The notes under the pieces: model-generated
The model's database searches: none
Told to the model about the DNA's origin: nothing
The model's input: only the letters and a program-made list of their open reading frames with translations
Assembly: GCA_003427395.1 (NCBI GenBank)
Contig: BFEA01000626.1
Coordinates: 606,152-654,745, forward strand
Length of the DNA stretch: 48,594 nucleotides
Direction: 5' to 3'
DNA from: Chara braunii
Taxonomy: Eukaryota > Streptophyta > Charophyceae > Charales > Characeae
In this document: one piece after another, positions 30,964 to 41,734 of the stretch
Numbering within the stretch: the first letter of the stretch is position 1
How the letters are laid out: each line of letters begins with the position of its first letter
Program-made: the position numbers and the translations under genes

Positions 30964-31203
30964 AGTCGTGTCCGTCTCGTTGCGGACATCTGCAACGTCC
31001 CACTTGACTACGCCAAAGTGGGCAATTCATTCGGTGACTTGCACGGTCGCCCTCACTAAACCAACAAGAATCTGGACTACGATTCACATTGAGTCTGAGT
31101 GAGATTGGATTGACTTTTTGTGCCATTATTTGTTTGTCTTTTTTTGTTTCGTTTTTGTTTTCGAAGTTTTACGTGTAGAAGCAAATTCTCCAAATTTATG
31201 ACC
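30964..31203 (-). pseudogene. rps3: Nuclear copy of mitochondrial rps19 3' end, rps3 exon 1 and group II intron start
   Basis: On the minus strand, codons 31203-31126 give an rps19-like C-terminus (GHKFGEFASTRKTSKTKT, stop TAA). The stop shares one base with the ATG of the next frame. That frame begins MAQKVNPISLRLNVNRSPDS and then CWFS, closely resembling mitochondrial ribosomal protein S3 of bryophytes and charophytes. Similarity ends after 74 nt (31053), the known position of the plant mitochondrial rps3 group II intron. The next bases GGGCGACC resemble a group II 5' end (GUGYG). Gene order rps19-rps3 is that of plant mitochondria. There is no exon 2 and the insert is only about 240 bp, so it is a transferred fragment, not a working gene. 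Confidence 0.8.
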
Positions 31204-31649
31204 AGAGTGCCCCGTTGGTGGCAAGTGCCAGTTGTCCGTGGAAAGCACCCTGCCTCGTTGGCAGGGCACTAAAACTAAACTAGAAAAAAAAATAAAGAAA
31301 AATGAAACTATCGATGATTCTAGGTAGGTTCATTCTTGGAGGCACTACTATGAGCGCACCTCCTTTGTGGCTTTCCCCGATATCCTTCCTTTCAACTCTG
31401 CAGTTTCTTTTTTTTTCTCCAATCGGGCCCACAAGGCCCAAATGTTTTCTTTTTGCCAACCCTTGCCCGGACCCCCGAACTTTGTGGTTGAGGTCATTTT
31501 CCCAAATGGGACTACATAGTGGAAAGGTAGCGGTGGTTTTAAGACCAAAAAGAAAAAAAAAAAAGAGGGGTTGTAGAGTTTTTTCTGCTATACAACCCCA
31601 TTTTGTTTCTTTTTTATTTTGCATTTTAATTCGACACAAATGCGCAATT
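31204..31649. other. Spacer between mitochondrial insert and gypsy gag fragment
   Basis: A CCCTGCC/GGCAGGG hairpin lies at about 31249-31267. A GGCCCACAAGGCCCA word near 31426 has a relative at about 32651. No gene is seen. Confidence 0.4.
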
Positions 31650-32108
31650 GTACGGGCGTCGTCTGGACGTCCGTTCGAATGGCCCGCGCGGACACCTGTA
31701 CGACTTACGTGAGACTACACTGGCCTCAAGCAAAGGGCCTAACCGCAGTTCAGGTAAGGGAACTATAACCCACCTTCCCAAGTATGCAAAGATTCTTAAG
31801 AAACAGGAGGTTGCTTCTACCAAACCTTGGGAAGCCCTCTGCATAAGTCAAAAAGAATGGGAAAGATGATCCAAACTGCACGTGTGCTTGCATTGCCAAA
31901 AGCCTGAATCTGACCAACAACCTGCTCTTGAAGCCCGGAACGATGCTCAATCCAAGGCTGCCGCAGTCTAAGTACTTTACACTGGGCGTTGCGAGGAGTC
32001 TAAGGAAGTCAACTTCCATTCTTACATGGAACATTGGATGCAGCTCAAGCGGTAGTGCCGTGTTCAAGGGGGTGTGGAGCTGATCTTCTTAAGCCACCAC
32101 TACCTCCG
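31650..32108 (+). pseudogene. gag: Ty3/gypsy gag 3' part with damaged zinc knuckle (copy 2)
   Basis: The sequence gives THLPKYAKILKKQEVASTKP, WEALCISQKEWER, a stop, then SKLHVCLHCQKPE, where the zinc knuckle keeps only its first two cysteines. It ends in a segment equal to the one just upstream of the protease in copy 1 (CACCACTACCTCCG). It breaks off at 32108, where non-gypsy sequence begins. The protease part resumes only at about 40900, so a large insertion or a join between two elements is implied. Confidence 0.6.
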
Positions 32109-32190
32109 AGCCTGTTTTTGTCGACCCTGATTTTCACTGCGCACCGAGTTTTGCCGAGCCTGGGGTCCGTTGTACTTCTGGTCTAGTATT
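32085..32190 (+). repeat. Direct repeat, right copy
   Basis: This is the second copy of the junction seen at 30517-30612, with about 85 percent identity by eye. Confidence 0.65.
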
Positions 32191-32486
32191 CTTCTAAAAA
32201 GGGGGAAAAAAAGCACGGCCAGACTTTAAAAAATGACGTACTCAAAACCACAAAAAAGAAAAAGAAAAAAAGTCAACACCCAAAAGTTGTCGTGCCAGTA
32301 TGCCCTCAGTGAGGGCTTTAGGGCAGGGGTGTCAAGTACAAGAAAAAAAAGAAGAAAAGAGAATTGAAACTGAACTTAGGGCGGGAAAGCGGGCTCATGC
32401 ATTATGCAAAGTTATAATGTGGGCATGCCCTCCTTCACAAAGTGTCGGCATCTGTGGACTGTGTCGTGCCTCCCTGGCAGGGCATG

Positions 32487-32517
<31 letters not shown>

Positions 32518-32690
32518 AGCGGCAACGACAACCTGACACTGGCCACAATCGTAGTTAGATACTTTCTTGCGAGTATTGGTGTGAGCACAACTTTATGCAC
32601 GGCCTTCCTGGACTTGGTCTTTTGTTTTTCTTTTGCTTTTCGAAGGAACCCACAAGGCCCAACTGTCGAGCCTATGCCAACCCCCAAAAA
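32191..32690. repeat. Low-complexity stretch with small hairpins and 30 A
   Basis: GCCCTCA/TGAGGGC (about 32302-32316) and other small inverted repeats occur, and a run of 30 A is at 32487-32516. No gene is seen. Confidence 0.6.
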
Positions 32691-32880
32691 GTTTGAAAAA
32701 AGTGGAAAAATGGCATGGCTACGATCCGGACCCTTGGAAAGGGATCCGGACTCTCCGGGATCCAGGATCCGGTACCACTTTCTAGTAACCGGTCCGGATG
32801 GAGGGCCCCTAGGTCAACGACCAAATTTTTTTTGGGCGGCCTAGGGCATTTTTTCACGCCCTGGGCCGCCCCAAAAAAAA
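32690..32880. repeat. CCGG-rich block and a 22 bp hairpin
   Basis: The block with repeated GATCCGGA words resembles 40735-40875 on the opposite strand (AAAAGTGG, TGCTACG, CCGGACC), which would suit terminal regions of one inserted element. The hairpin 32826-32880 pairs eight T, GGGCGGCC and AGGGC with their complements, with one bulge and one wobble and a 10-base loop. Confidence 0.5.
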
Positions 32881-33027
32881 TGGCCCATATTCTTTTGGGC
32901 TTTTCGCCACCGCCCGGAAGAGGCGGAAAATGTGTTGGCTTTTTTTTTTTTTTTTTTCAATCGCAAGGGGGCAGTTTGCGGCTGCCATTTTTCGAAGGCC
33001 GCAATTTTTCCCCCGCACCACTTTTCG

Positions 33028-33130
33028 AAGGCGTCTCCCCATACCGGCGACGTGCACGTTTGAGGCAGCCGGAGGAGCAGCCAGCAGCTGCGAGGCGACC
33101 AGCACATGGAACAGTATGGGGAGACGCCTT
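33028..33130. repeat. 17 bp perfect inverted repeat
   Basis: AAGGCGTCTCCCCATAC (33028-33044) is complementary to 33114-33130 over 17 bp, with 69 bp between. The preceding stretch repeats TTTTTCGAAGGC (32990 and about 33022). Confidence 0.75.
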
Positions 33131-33731
33131 GCGCGCGCATGCTGTCGCACTTTTTCCAGTCAGGCCTTCAGGCGACCAGATTGCCAACAGGCTGTGACTC
33201 AGGATTTTGATGATGTTTGCAATAATTAAATAAATTAAATAAAGCACATCCCTTCCTGTTGTGTGCGTCCGGCTTCGAGCGAGACCCTTCCATTGCGATC
33301 TTCGTCGATCCCCGGTCTTAAGAATCGTTATTTTGATTCAGAACAACAAAGATCATGCAAATAATAATAATAAAACTATGATGTGTCATGCATGCATCAA
33401 TCTTGCCGATTTACTAATTTTGAGAATTGTGATAAGATCAACAGAGAACATAATCATCGAGCAATGCCAAACATAACGAACCAAGACAAACTGATTCGAG
33501 CAAAGACAGAAGTAAATGACGAAAGAATGAGAACTCATAATAATCCCAGGAAGTTCACATGAAGGGAGCATGGCCAGCACTCATCAAGAGTCCTCACTCA
33601 TCCCTCTGGGTCATGCACTCAATCTCTCATTTTGTTGTGCGTTTCCTGTGCCTCGAGCCACGTCCCTGTACTTCCTGAGGTAGTGGCCCCTGAATATAGA
33701 GCCACCTAAAACCCGCGAGTTCTGAGCACTT
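33131..33731. other. AT-rich spacer
   Basis: No gene is recognised. A minus-strand frame at 33611-33895 overlaps the next gene in another frame and is probably a shadow. Confidence 0.4.
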
Positions 33732-34280
33732 TCATCCATGTTCCATGATACGAAAGTCAACCATAGCACAACACTCCTCCCATAAAGTAGGAAGATACGG
33801 TTGAGAGAAGATCCCTCGTCTGAGATGTCGAAACTCGGATGGCTCAGTGACTGCCTCGTAGTCAATCTTTGCAGGGGAAATGTACCTCTTGGCAAGATCT
33901 ACCAAGTCTCCTGAGCAAGAACCATCCGTGAGAGTGAAGGGTACTAGAGGCTTGAGATAATCCGTATAGAGCTTGGGTCCAAAGCTACGGATCAACTTGG
34001 TTCCACTCTCGTCAAGCTCTCTCTCTTTCCTCTCAAGGTACTTGGCTGTTGAGATCCAAACTGAATCGAACCGCTCATGAGTCTCCTTGCCTTTTAGATA
34101 GATTCTCAAATCATGAATGGAGCCCTCTGCGAACTCGGTATGAACTACAAAGATAGGTAGTTCTCCCTGCCTGAAGCTAGTTGCACTGACGTACCGATAC
34201 GGGAAGGCATCCTTGGAAGTGATCTGATTGAGACTGGTGAAGACAGTCTCCTGAACTAAGAATGACTGAACTGTACTCAT
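33732..34280 (-). CDS. Hypothetical protein, 182 residues
   Basis: This is the longest unbroken frame in the window with a balanced amino-acid composition. It starts at ATG 34280 (MSTVQSFLVQETVFTSLNQI) a few bases after an acceptor-like CTTCCACTTCAG. It has no signal peptide or membrane segment. The middle is charged and probably helical (AKYLERKERELDESGTKLI), and the end has LRRGIFSQPYLPTLWEECC. I recognise no family. The stretch IFVVHTEFAEG resembles DIIHYEFAPP of the unit A protein. It lies in a region of transposon debris, so it may belong to an unknown element or be a captured gene. Confidence 0.4.
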   Translation of the reverse strand: MSTVQSFLVQETVFTSLNQITSKDAFPYRYVSATSFRQGELPIFVVHTEFAEGSIHDLRIYLKGKETHERFDSVWISTAKYLERKERELDESGTKLIRSFGPKLYTDYLKPLVPFTLTDGSCSGDLVDLAKRYISPAKIDYEAVTEPSEFRHLRRGIFSQPYLPTLWEECCAMVDFRIMEHG

Positions 34281-34638
34281 GGGCTGAAGTGGAAGTCGAC
34301 ACTAACCCAATATCTTTGGAAGAAGACACCGTCTGGTTGATACTGATCTCTGTAACAAGTGAAGATGATCGAACGCTTGATTGAGTCTGACTGATACTTT
34401 ATGATAGCTCAGATGAATGAATGTTGTTAGGGTAATAAGTCACTGCATGCTGGTCACTTAGTCATGGAATGTTGAGAATGTTGTCGTCTGCAGGTGATAC
34501 AGATGTTTGTGGCTATAGAACAACTGATTATTAATTCCTTGGTTTTGACTATTAAATGCAGGGTGTAAGGTTCGATGGTTGCTCTGCTGGTGAGATCTCT
34601 GAGAGGGAAGTGATTATCTGAGCCTTGCTCTGGCCTAC

Positions 34639-34899
34639 TCAACACTTTCTAAATGAACCCGTGCTATGGAGTTTGCCAGTTTGATCATAGAAATAGAATA
34701 CATATTCTATGTACGTTTTTCCTTCAGCCCTTTGGATTGCTCTCTCCCTCAAGATTGATTTATAGAACTCCATGTCATGAGAAATCTCCCTCTCCATTCC
34801 TTCATATTTATCCTTACCGATTCCACATTTCATCGCCAGGATCTCAACATCCCTCATTTTATTTGCTTGACCAGTACAGGGATTTGCTTCCCTTGACAT
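34639..34899 (-). CDS. Hypothetical protein fragment, 86 residues
   Basis: ATG at 34899 opens MSREANPCTGQANKMRDVEI and the frame ends at 34639. The frame is open upstream to about 34944, so this may be an exon. The sequence is charged with a central ERAIQRAEGKTYIEYVFYFY. That part weakly resembles FRANTARTPDELYGYTLYFH of the second unit A frame without gaps over about 27 residues. It lies 358 bp upstream of the 182-residue frame on the same strand, in the opposite order to unit A. No family is recognised. Confidence 0.35.
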   Translation of the reverse strand: MSREANPCTGQANKMRDVEILAMKCGIGKDKYEGMEREISHDMEFYKSILRERAIQRAEGKTYIEYVFYFYDQTGKLHSTGSFRKC

Positions 34900-35034
34900 A
34901 ATGCCCACCGGTGATAAATCAAGTCCGGATTGAGCATATAAGATGTTCTATTCAAGGCCTCTCATGTTGGCTCATCAGTTGATGGATGTACCTTTCGCTG
35001 ATGTTGATAATAAGGAAAGAGGGACGGAATGGCA

Positions 35035-35103
35035 TTTAAGAACCACACGTTTAAGAACCACGTTTAAGAACCACGTTTAAGAACCACGTTTAAGAACCAC
35101 GTT
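35035..35103 (+). repeat. 13 bp tandem repeat
   Basis: GTTTAAGAACCAC is repeated four times without change (35049-35100), with one partial copy before and a few bases after. Confidence 0.9.
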
Positions 35104-36660
35104 CTGCTTGTGTTCCAAGTCGAGCGCTTGCATAGACAACTATGGTTACTTGCCCGATGTACAAAAATGTTGATGTTTGCCTCCCAAGCTCAACGAGGCT
35201 ACAACCCTCAACCCGAGCATCAACTTAGGAAACTGTTCAAGCATCATCACTGCTAGAGATCCATACAGATTAATACTGAGTGTAAACAAAGCGGAGAGTT
35301 TCAGCTCACTGTAGACCCAGACTTTGGGACGAATGTTGAGTTTAAAGGTAGAGTCTAGAGGTGGTTAAGTTGAAACCCGAAGCACGAGTTTAAATAAAAC
35401 TCAGACAAAGGCTCAAGAGAAGTCTGGTTACAAGATCAGAACAATGGCTTTGTCGTGAGCAGGAAGCAAAGCTAGGAATACAGTTCAGATTTGTTGTGGA
35501 TTCTAATCCTGACACGAGCTGAAAACAAAATCGAATTCGTGCTCTCTAATATTGCCCCTATAAGTCATCATGATTAAACCCACGCTCAAACAGTCGTACG
35601 ATATCTCACTAGAAACATTTGAGTACACATACATAATGCTATTGATCGGACCTCATTCAGGAAGATGTCCTAAGTACTCTTCATAAAGGTGACTGCCTGT
35701 TTATGACCCTCAGTATTATTCGCCGTGTTTCCGCGGCTCGAATAAAGAACCTGGTATTCATGATGCTTATTGACCGAACAACACGTAAAATAGCGCTCTT
35801 CATCCCAACCAGCAAGGTGTGTTTCTTTCTCTTCCTCATTCGTCGTTTGTAGAGTGTATAGGAGACCCGTCCCAATAACACTCGATGATCACTCTACCTT
35901 TTAAAAGTAAGATTTTTTACGGGTTGACTTAGGTACGAAAACGGACCACTAGTTCGCAAAACAAGAACGAAGACTCAGTTTGGCTAATCAAGGAAGACAT
36001 AAGATCTCTGCGGAATGTGTCCGAGTATTAATCCGTCTCGACTCTCCTTCCAAACAGAACTCTTTAATTACCTTGGGATCAATCACCATCAAGTAGAAAC
36101 TTAACTAAGAAAAGAAGGGAATATCACATGGGCGATTACCAAGATCGTAGTGACCTCCTCCTCCTCCCACGTTTGCTGAGGACACTCCATCTCACTTTGA
36201 CGATGAAAAGGCACTCACCAAGTCACTAGTCTGACGGTTCACTACTTTAACAACCCAAATCTACAAACTTGCCTTTTCAAGATCAAAGGAAAATGCAGGA
36301 AAAGCACAGTTGGGGTTCCGCTTGTTGGGTCCAACTCTTTTCCATTCCTATCAGACTAATACAAGGTTTTGGAAGAGATAAAACCAAGCTTTCCTAATCG
36401 TGCAATCACCCTTTAGGGTCTTTTAGTTACAGTGGTATGCACCTTTGAGCATCTCAGCCAGACCGACGATCACACTTTCAACGCCCTATTAAGGGAAATC
36501 AATCACACAAGAGGAGAGAACGAATGATGAGAGAAATTGGGCATGAATCTTGGAGGTTATATGTGAGAGCTTGACTTAGCCCCTTTTATTGGCTGGGTAT
36601 TCACCGAAAGGTAAACCTCAAACGTCAGTTGAAGAAGTTCTTCATCTTCCCTCTGAGCTA
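35104..36660. other. Non-coding stretch
   Basis: No recognisable gene or repeat. Sequence is AT-rich with short frames only. Confidence 0.4.
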
Positions 36661-36689
36661 CGCATTCTAAAAATGTTCCTGACTGTTCA

Positions 36690-36780
36690 CTCGGTTCGAC
36701 CCAAGAACTTTTCTTGTCCTGTCCGAGTACCCAACTACCAACCCAACACAACCGTTTGGTAGTGACTGCGCTAAATTGGA
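36690..36780 (-). mobile_element. Possible tRNA-like SINE head
   Basis: On the minus strand TAGCGCAGTCAC (about 36773-36762) matches an A box and GGGTCGAACCG (about 36702-36692) matches a B box, about 71 nt apart, as in a tRNA with a long variable arm. No A tail was located. A frame of 114 codons covers it but looks incidental. Confidence 0.35.
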
Positions 36781-36901
36781 AGCGTGAACAAATCGTAATG
36801 ATCCAGTCTGCGAATGATGCCATCTGACAGACCAGGTGATATCTGCCATGCACCTTTAAAAAAAAGGAAAACGGATCACCGAATTCCCATGCGAATCCCA
36901 C

Positions 36902-39390
36902 ACATCCGGCCCTCTTTCTTGTTTTAGTAAAATAGACTAAACGACAATGACTAATTATGAACAGAATAAAGAAGGAGACCGGAGGAAACAGTTAAAACCC
37001 ATGGCAAATCAAACAATCACCCCCTCTTTCCATCTTCGTTTAGCTCTTGATCAGTGAGTGGACTACCCTGCCGTTTAAATTCACAATAAAGTCACCACGT
37101 GGGGTACATGATTATTACCACTTGTATGTTTCAACGCCCCTCACGAGTGAGCCGCGAGGAGCTCGTCCCTTGGGGAGATAATAAGCTCCGCAGACACTTT
37201 ATATTGCGCTTCCCCTGACATTTTATTGCAACAAGCCCTCATCAAATAGTTGGTTTCCTTACCAACAATCCTTTATGTATCCCCGCTCTCTCTTCTGGGA
37301 GAAAGGGAGTGATTGGAAGTACATGAGAGGTGAGACCCATAGCTCCTGATAGCCACATAACCGAGTGACGCGCAAGTGCCAGAGCTAAGACACATGCCGA
37401 CGACAATCAAGAGAGGAGTCTTTCGACAACGATCACGGCCCGAACGTAACAAGTGGCCACCAGTAAAAATATGAGCTCGCCTCACTCAAGCTTCTCTTGT
37501 GAAACTCAGCATTCGCACGCTAAACATAAAATTACTCAACATCCCCACCAAAGATGCTCGACCGCTCGGGTTCAAACAGATCGCCACGAACAGATCTCAT
37601 CAGGGCGGCTATAATCACTGGTACCGGGGAGCAGCGGGGCAACGAGGGTGCAAGCGCTGTCTCCTCCCCCCGCCCCCAACCCGACACCACCCCGTCTCTC
37701 CTCGTGTCCACTCACCAGTATCGAGACCTCCATTTGCCGCCTTCATCCATCCAGCGGCTCAAGTTCAGTCACCGCGTGACAGGTTCGTTTAAGGCTAGTG
37801 ACATCAACAGTGGGACCACTCCTGCATCGGTCGAGCGTGAGCCCCTTGTCTGCTCATTTTAAAAAGACCACTATGATCCCCACTAGTTCGTGCACAAGTG
37901 CCAGTGTCCCTGACCATGACCGCGCGTGGCGTATTATCCCAAGTCGTCAACAAAAAAAACGTTGAGGCGATCATCCCTGACGACGTTTCGACTTGTCCGC
38001 CGCATGCCCGAGCCGCTACCTCGCTCGCGTCTACCACTTACACGTGTAACTCTTCATCTCTTCGGCTCTTCTCTCGCTGGTGACACATCTCTCTCAAACA
38101 TTGCAGCGACCAATTGTCATGCCGACCATTCGTATCCAAGTTTGGTCTTCTACTGTCTGCTCGTCCGACGAAAGACACGGCTGGTCGCCAGCTCCCTCAA
38201 CCCAGCGCCTTATCAACTGCTACAAATTGAACGCAGAGTGATCCGCTGCACTCAACACCCATGCCCGATAAGCGCCCCCAATCCTCTTTTGGACAACAAT
38301 CCCCTTTTCTTTGCCCACCCTCCTTTCGTATGTTCTCACCTCCTCGCCCTCTGCTTACCACACCCGCCATGGCTAGCATATCTCTACATGGATTATGAGC
38401 ACGTTGTCCGGAGTGCGCACGCAGGCTACTCTTCACACCTGCCCGTTCGGGGCACGGCGCGGTCACACTTGTGCGAGAGCCAACTATGGATGACCCAACG
38501 CGCGCTTGTCCCCCGCGCGTACTGCCTGGTGTGTCACTCCCCGCTCCCCGCGAGCTTGACCTTTGTAACCGTCTAGTGATCTCTGTCCTGATGTCGCCGT
38601 GAGTTGGCCTCAAGGCCGTTCTCCACAGGTTCAGTTGGCGGGTGGTCCCGCCGCCACTGGTCTAGCCCGTTCCAAGACTGCGTCTGGATTCCCGGTCACT
38701 CTCCTCACTCTCTGCTTCCGTGTCGCAGTCTAGGTGTCGCTGTTCCCTCTCTGCCGTGTCCGTCGAGGTCTCTCCCTCCAAGTACGAGACGGTCACCTTG
38801 ATTTCATCTGTGACCTCGTCTCGTCTACACCTCCTCTTGGCCCTGTCCTTGGCTTCCGTGATAGCCAACTGCAAGCCCTAGTCTATTCTCATCTCCTCTT
38901 CTTTCCCCCCTTCAACGTTTATCTTCAGTCTAGCCTCTTGATTGCAATGGTTGTAGTCCAAGGTTGCAATTACCATTGGCCCTTCCCCTGATACTCGCTC
39001 CCACCTCCAGAGGAACTGGAGGTACCTCGACCTATATCCATATAGCCCATTGCTGCGCACCATGGTTACCAGGCTGCCGACTCCAGAATAGCCATGGCCA
39101 AACACTCAGAGCATGAGCATGCGCACACAGACAATCACCACGCCGCCTAGCCCTCTCTCCTTGGTTCGATGGTACTCGTAGTGAGATCGCTGATGCTCAA
39201 GTGGCCAAAAGCCAGTCCCCCTTTCCTTTCATAGGGCGCTACTCACCACGATCCCCGTGCTTTGAATGGGGAACTCGAGTAACCTTTAAAATTCAGCTTA
39301 TTAGCGGTCTATAATTCTGAAAATAATAAAATGAAATAAAACTAGACATAAAATAAGGAGAAACGAAGCAAGAGACCGAGCACCAACAGT
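36902..39390. other. Non-coding stretch, GC-rich in its second half
   Basis: No gene is recognised. The long frame at 37926-38576 overlaps an opposite-strand frame of similar length, which is typical of GC-rich non-coding DNA. Confidence 0.4.
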
Positions 39391-40690
39391 CGTAGTACAC
39401 GCATACCTTTTTGCTATCAGCCCCTATCACTTCGTCTTGCTGTCGAGTGATTGCGACCCTGAAACAATGGTCCCATAACGGGATACCAACCAGCAGCCTC
39501 TCTCCTCTAAAAGGAGTCGTCGGGGTACAACTAACGGATGACCTCTCACAGGGGGTGATGAGTCTCCTACCGACGCGGCCGAGGGTGCTCCTGCGATTGG
39601 AAGATCACGTCAGTAATGAGTCGAACGTGAAGGGTTTGGCCACCAGTCTGTAGTCAAGGTTTGAAAATGAACCGTTGAATCCCTAACGATGTGACTGGGC
39701 GGGGAACCAAGAGTCGTAAGGCTAAAAAGAGGAGGACTAATGAAACGAAAGAAATTAATAAAGGAAAACAACTTTGCAGAATTCCTAGCGCCACGACTGT
39801 TAAGGACCATCAAATCTAGCGATTCTAAAATAGGGGTCCGGATTTAAGCGACAATACAAAACGCAGCCCCCTTTCTATTTCTTTTTATTTCCTTTTTCCT
39901 TTCGTTTTCTCCTTCGTGCCCTCGTAGTCACTGCACCGGTCCCATAATTCGGCCACGGGGACTCGACGCGCAACTGGAAGAACCACTCCCCGTTTTCATT
40001 ATCGTGTCCTTGGACGACAATGACTATAGGCCGGTAGTTTCTACAGCATAGCGGGTGCTAAGTCTGAGTGGACCGACAAAAGTCCTGTCGCGCACCCCAC
40101 CCCTTTTTCCAGGGCACGCGCCGACAGAACCAACCCACAACAGGGTACAACTCAGCCGAATAGGCCTGGTGCGCCTCAGAAGTCCATAGGTAGAGAGCTT
40201 GGTACACCACGAAAGTTCTCGATCAGGCGACCGGTACTCAGCGGGGTTTCCCCAAATAGACGTCTGGTACTTAGTGGAGGTGCGTGCGTAGGTTTCTAGT
40301 ACGCAGCGGAGGGCTGGGACATCGGGCCCTCCCACAACGCGCGCGTGGTCGTCATCTCCGCCCTCTGTTATGGTCGTACTCCTCCTCCTCCTCCTCCTCC
40401 TCTTTGCATCTAACGACACCTTAGTCCATACACCAGGATTTCTTTCCAATGTATCTGTCGGTCGCGGTGTATATTCGCAGGCTGCTCAGTTGATGCACAC
40501 ACACAAAAAAACGAAAAAAAAGTGTGGCAGTGTATACTTCCATGCTATGGTTGAAGATACATTGCCATTTTGCTAATCCTGCACACACACCGACAGTCAT
40601 GTTTTTTTAAGTGCATAGCGAATATGACAACACACCGAGGTAATGTATGTATGTACGCAGTTTATTATTATTTTTTATTTTTTATTTTTA
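39391..40690. other. Unassigned sequence with short repeats
   Basis: A degenerate repeat of about 32 bp, CTGGTAC(T/G)(T/C)AG(T/C)GG(A/G)GG, occurs at about 40232, 40262 and 40297. A CTC triplet run lies at about 40378-40402. No gene is seen. Confidence 0.45.
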
Positions 40691-40734
40691 TTTTCCTCCC
40701 GAAAAATACGAGTCGTCCGGAAAGGGGATTCAGA

Positions 40735-40880
40735 CCGGTTCGGATCCTACGCAAATTCCGGTGTTCCGAAAGTTAGACGGGTCCGGGAGGTCCGCGTTCC
40801 GGGGGCCGGATTCGGTCCGGGGTCCGGTCTGACGTAGCACTGGAAAACAACCACTTTTCCCATTTTTCCCAACACTGGTG
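40735..40880. repeat. CCGG-rich block, inverted relative to 32690-32810
   Basis: GGTCCGG-type words, then CACTGG twice around a run of AACCACTTTTCCCATTTTTCC. It could be the end of the insertion that split gypsy copy 2. Confidence 0.4.
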
Positions 40881-40896
40881 GAGTAGTGGTGGTTTA

Positions 40897-41734
40897 AGCT
40901 GCTCATTACTGCCGATACATCCGTGTCTTGATTGATAATGGCTAAAAAACTAGTTTATTTTCTCCTAACAGGATTCGTAAGGCGAGCCTAGGAATGAAGA
41001 AAATGGAACTGCAGAACCCTTGTTGGACCCAGATAGGCAACCAAGAGGTAGTCATCGTAGTGCGATCAACATGTATCTCATCGATACGACTCACATCAAC
41101 ATATGCTGTCAAAAGTGTGCGCGTCACCTTTGACAAAGATCGCACTGCCAAACATGAGTTGAACTTCTACATCCTCGACAAGTGTCCCTTCGACGCAGTC
41201 ATTGGCTTGGGCTGGTTAAAGGCCCATTGTCTAAGGACCACATGGGCGGATACTCAGTTCGTGGTGCATGACACTAAGGGAAACGAGCGTACCGTTTGGT
41301 TGGACGAGACGTGTAAGTCCCCAGTGACTCTTTCGAGCATGACCAAATTCTGTAAATCAGTGCGCGAGCACAAGGAAGGTGAGTATTTGCATGTAACCTT
41401 TATCAAGCCTATCAACAAGCCTTCTCCTTTTGCTGCATTTTCTACTTCGGAAAATAACTCGACTTCTACTTCATCTCCTTCACCTCCTTCATCTACTTCA
41501 TCTACTTCGTCAACTTCATCTACTTCTACTTCATCTACTTCTATTCCATCTAATTCTACTTCAAAGGATAATCCAACTACTTCAAATTCAGTCGCTATTG
41601 CTGTAAATTCTCAAACTGATTTTCTCTCTCCTGATGAGGATGATGCTCCACCGAATTTCTCAGCAAACATTCGTCGTCTACTAGGTAAAGATGATCCTTC
41701 ACCGAGCGTTCTATCAAACACAAGATCGAGATAG
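40897..41734 (+). pseudogene. Ty3/gypsy aspartic protease and Ser/Thr-rich linker (copy 2)
   Basis: The retropepsin region starts with HYCRYIRVLIDNG, immediately followed by a TAA. The active-site triplet is DNG where most families have D-S/T-G. The frame from 40994 continues with LQNPCWTQIGNQEVVI, LNFYILDKCPFDAVIGLGWL and NERTVWLDET. Relative to copy 1 it has about 40 extra bases near 41055-41100. From 41445 to about 41590 the frame is a low-complexity Ser/Thr linker, and it ends with PPNFSANIRRLLGKDDP. It would cleave the polyprotein if intact. Confidence 0.7.

Noticed and set aside
30053-31126. Working rps3 gene and long Leu/Ser or Arg/Glu proteins across 30100-30400
   Set aside because: rps3 has exon 1 only. 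The other frames are CT and CA microsatellite translations on both strands.
37926-38613. Genes for the long overlapping frames on both strands
   Set aside because: Opposite-strand frames of similar length in GC-rich DNA with no recognisable content are typical of chance frames.
40870-40910. hAT-type terminus (CACTGG) with an 8 bp duplication at the end of the large gypsy gap
   Set aside because: No matching duplication or terminal repeat could be found at the left end near 32108.
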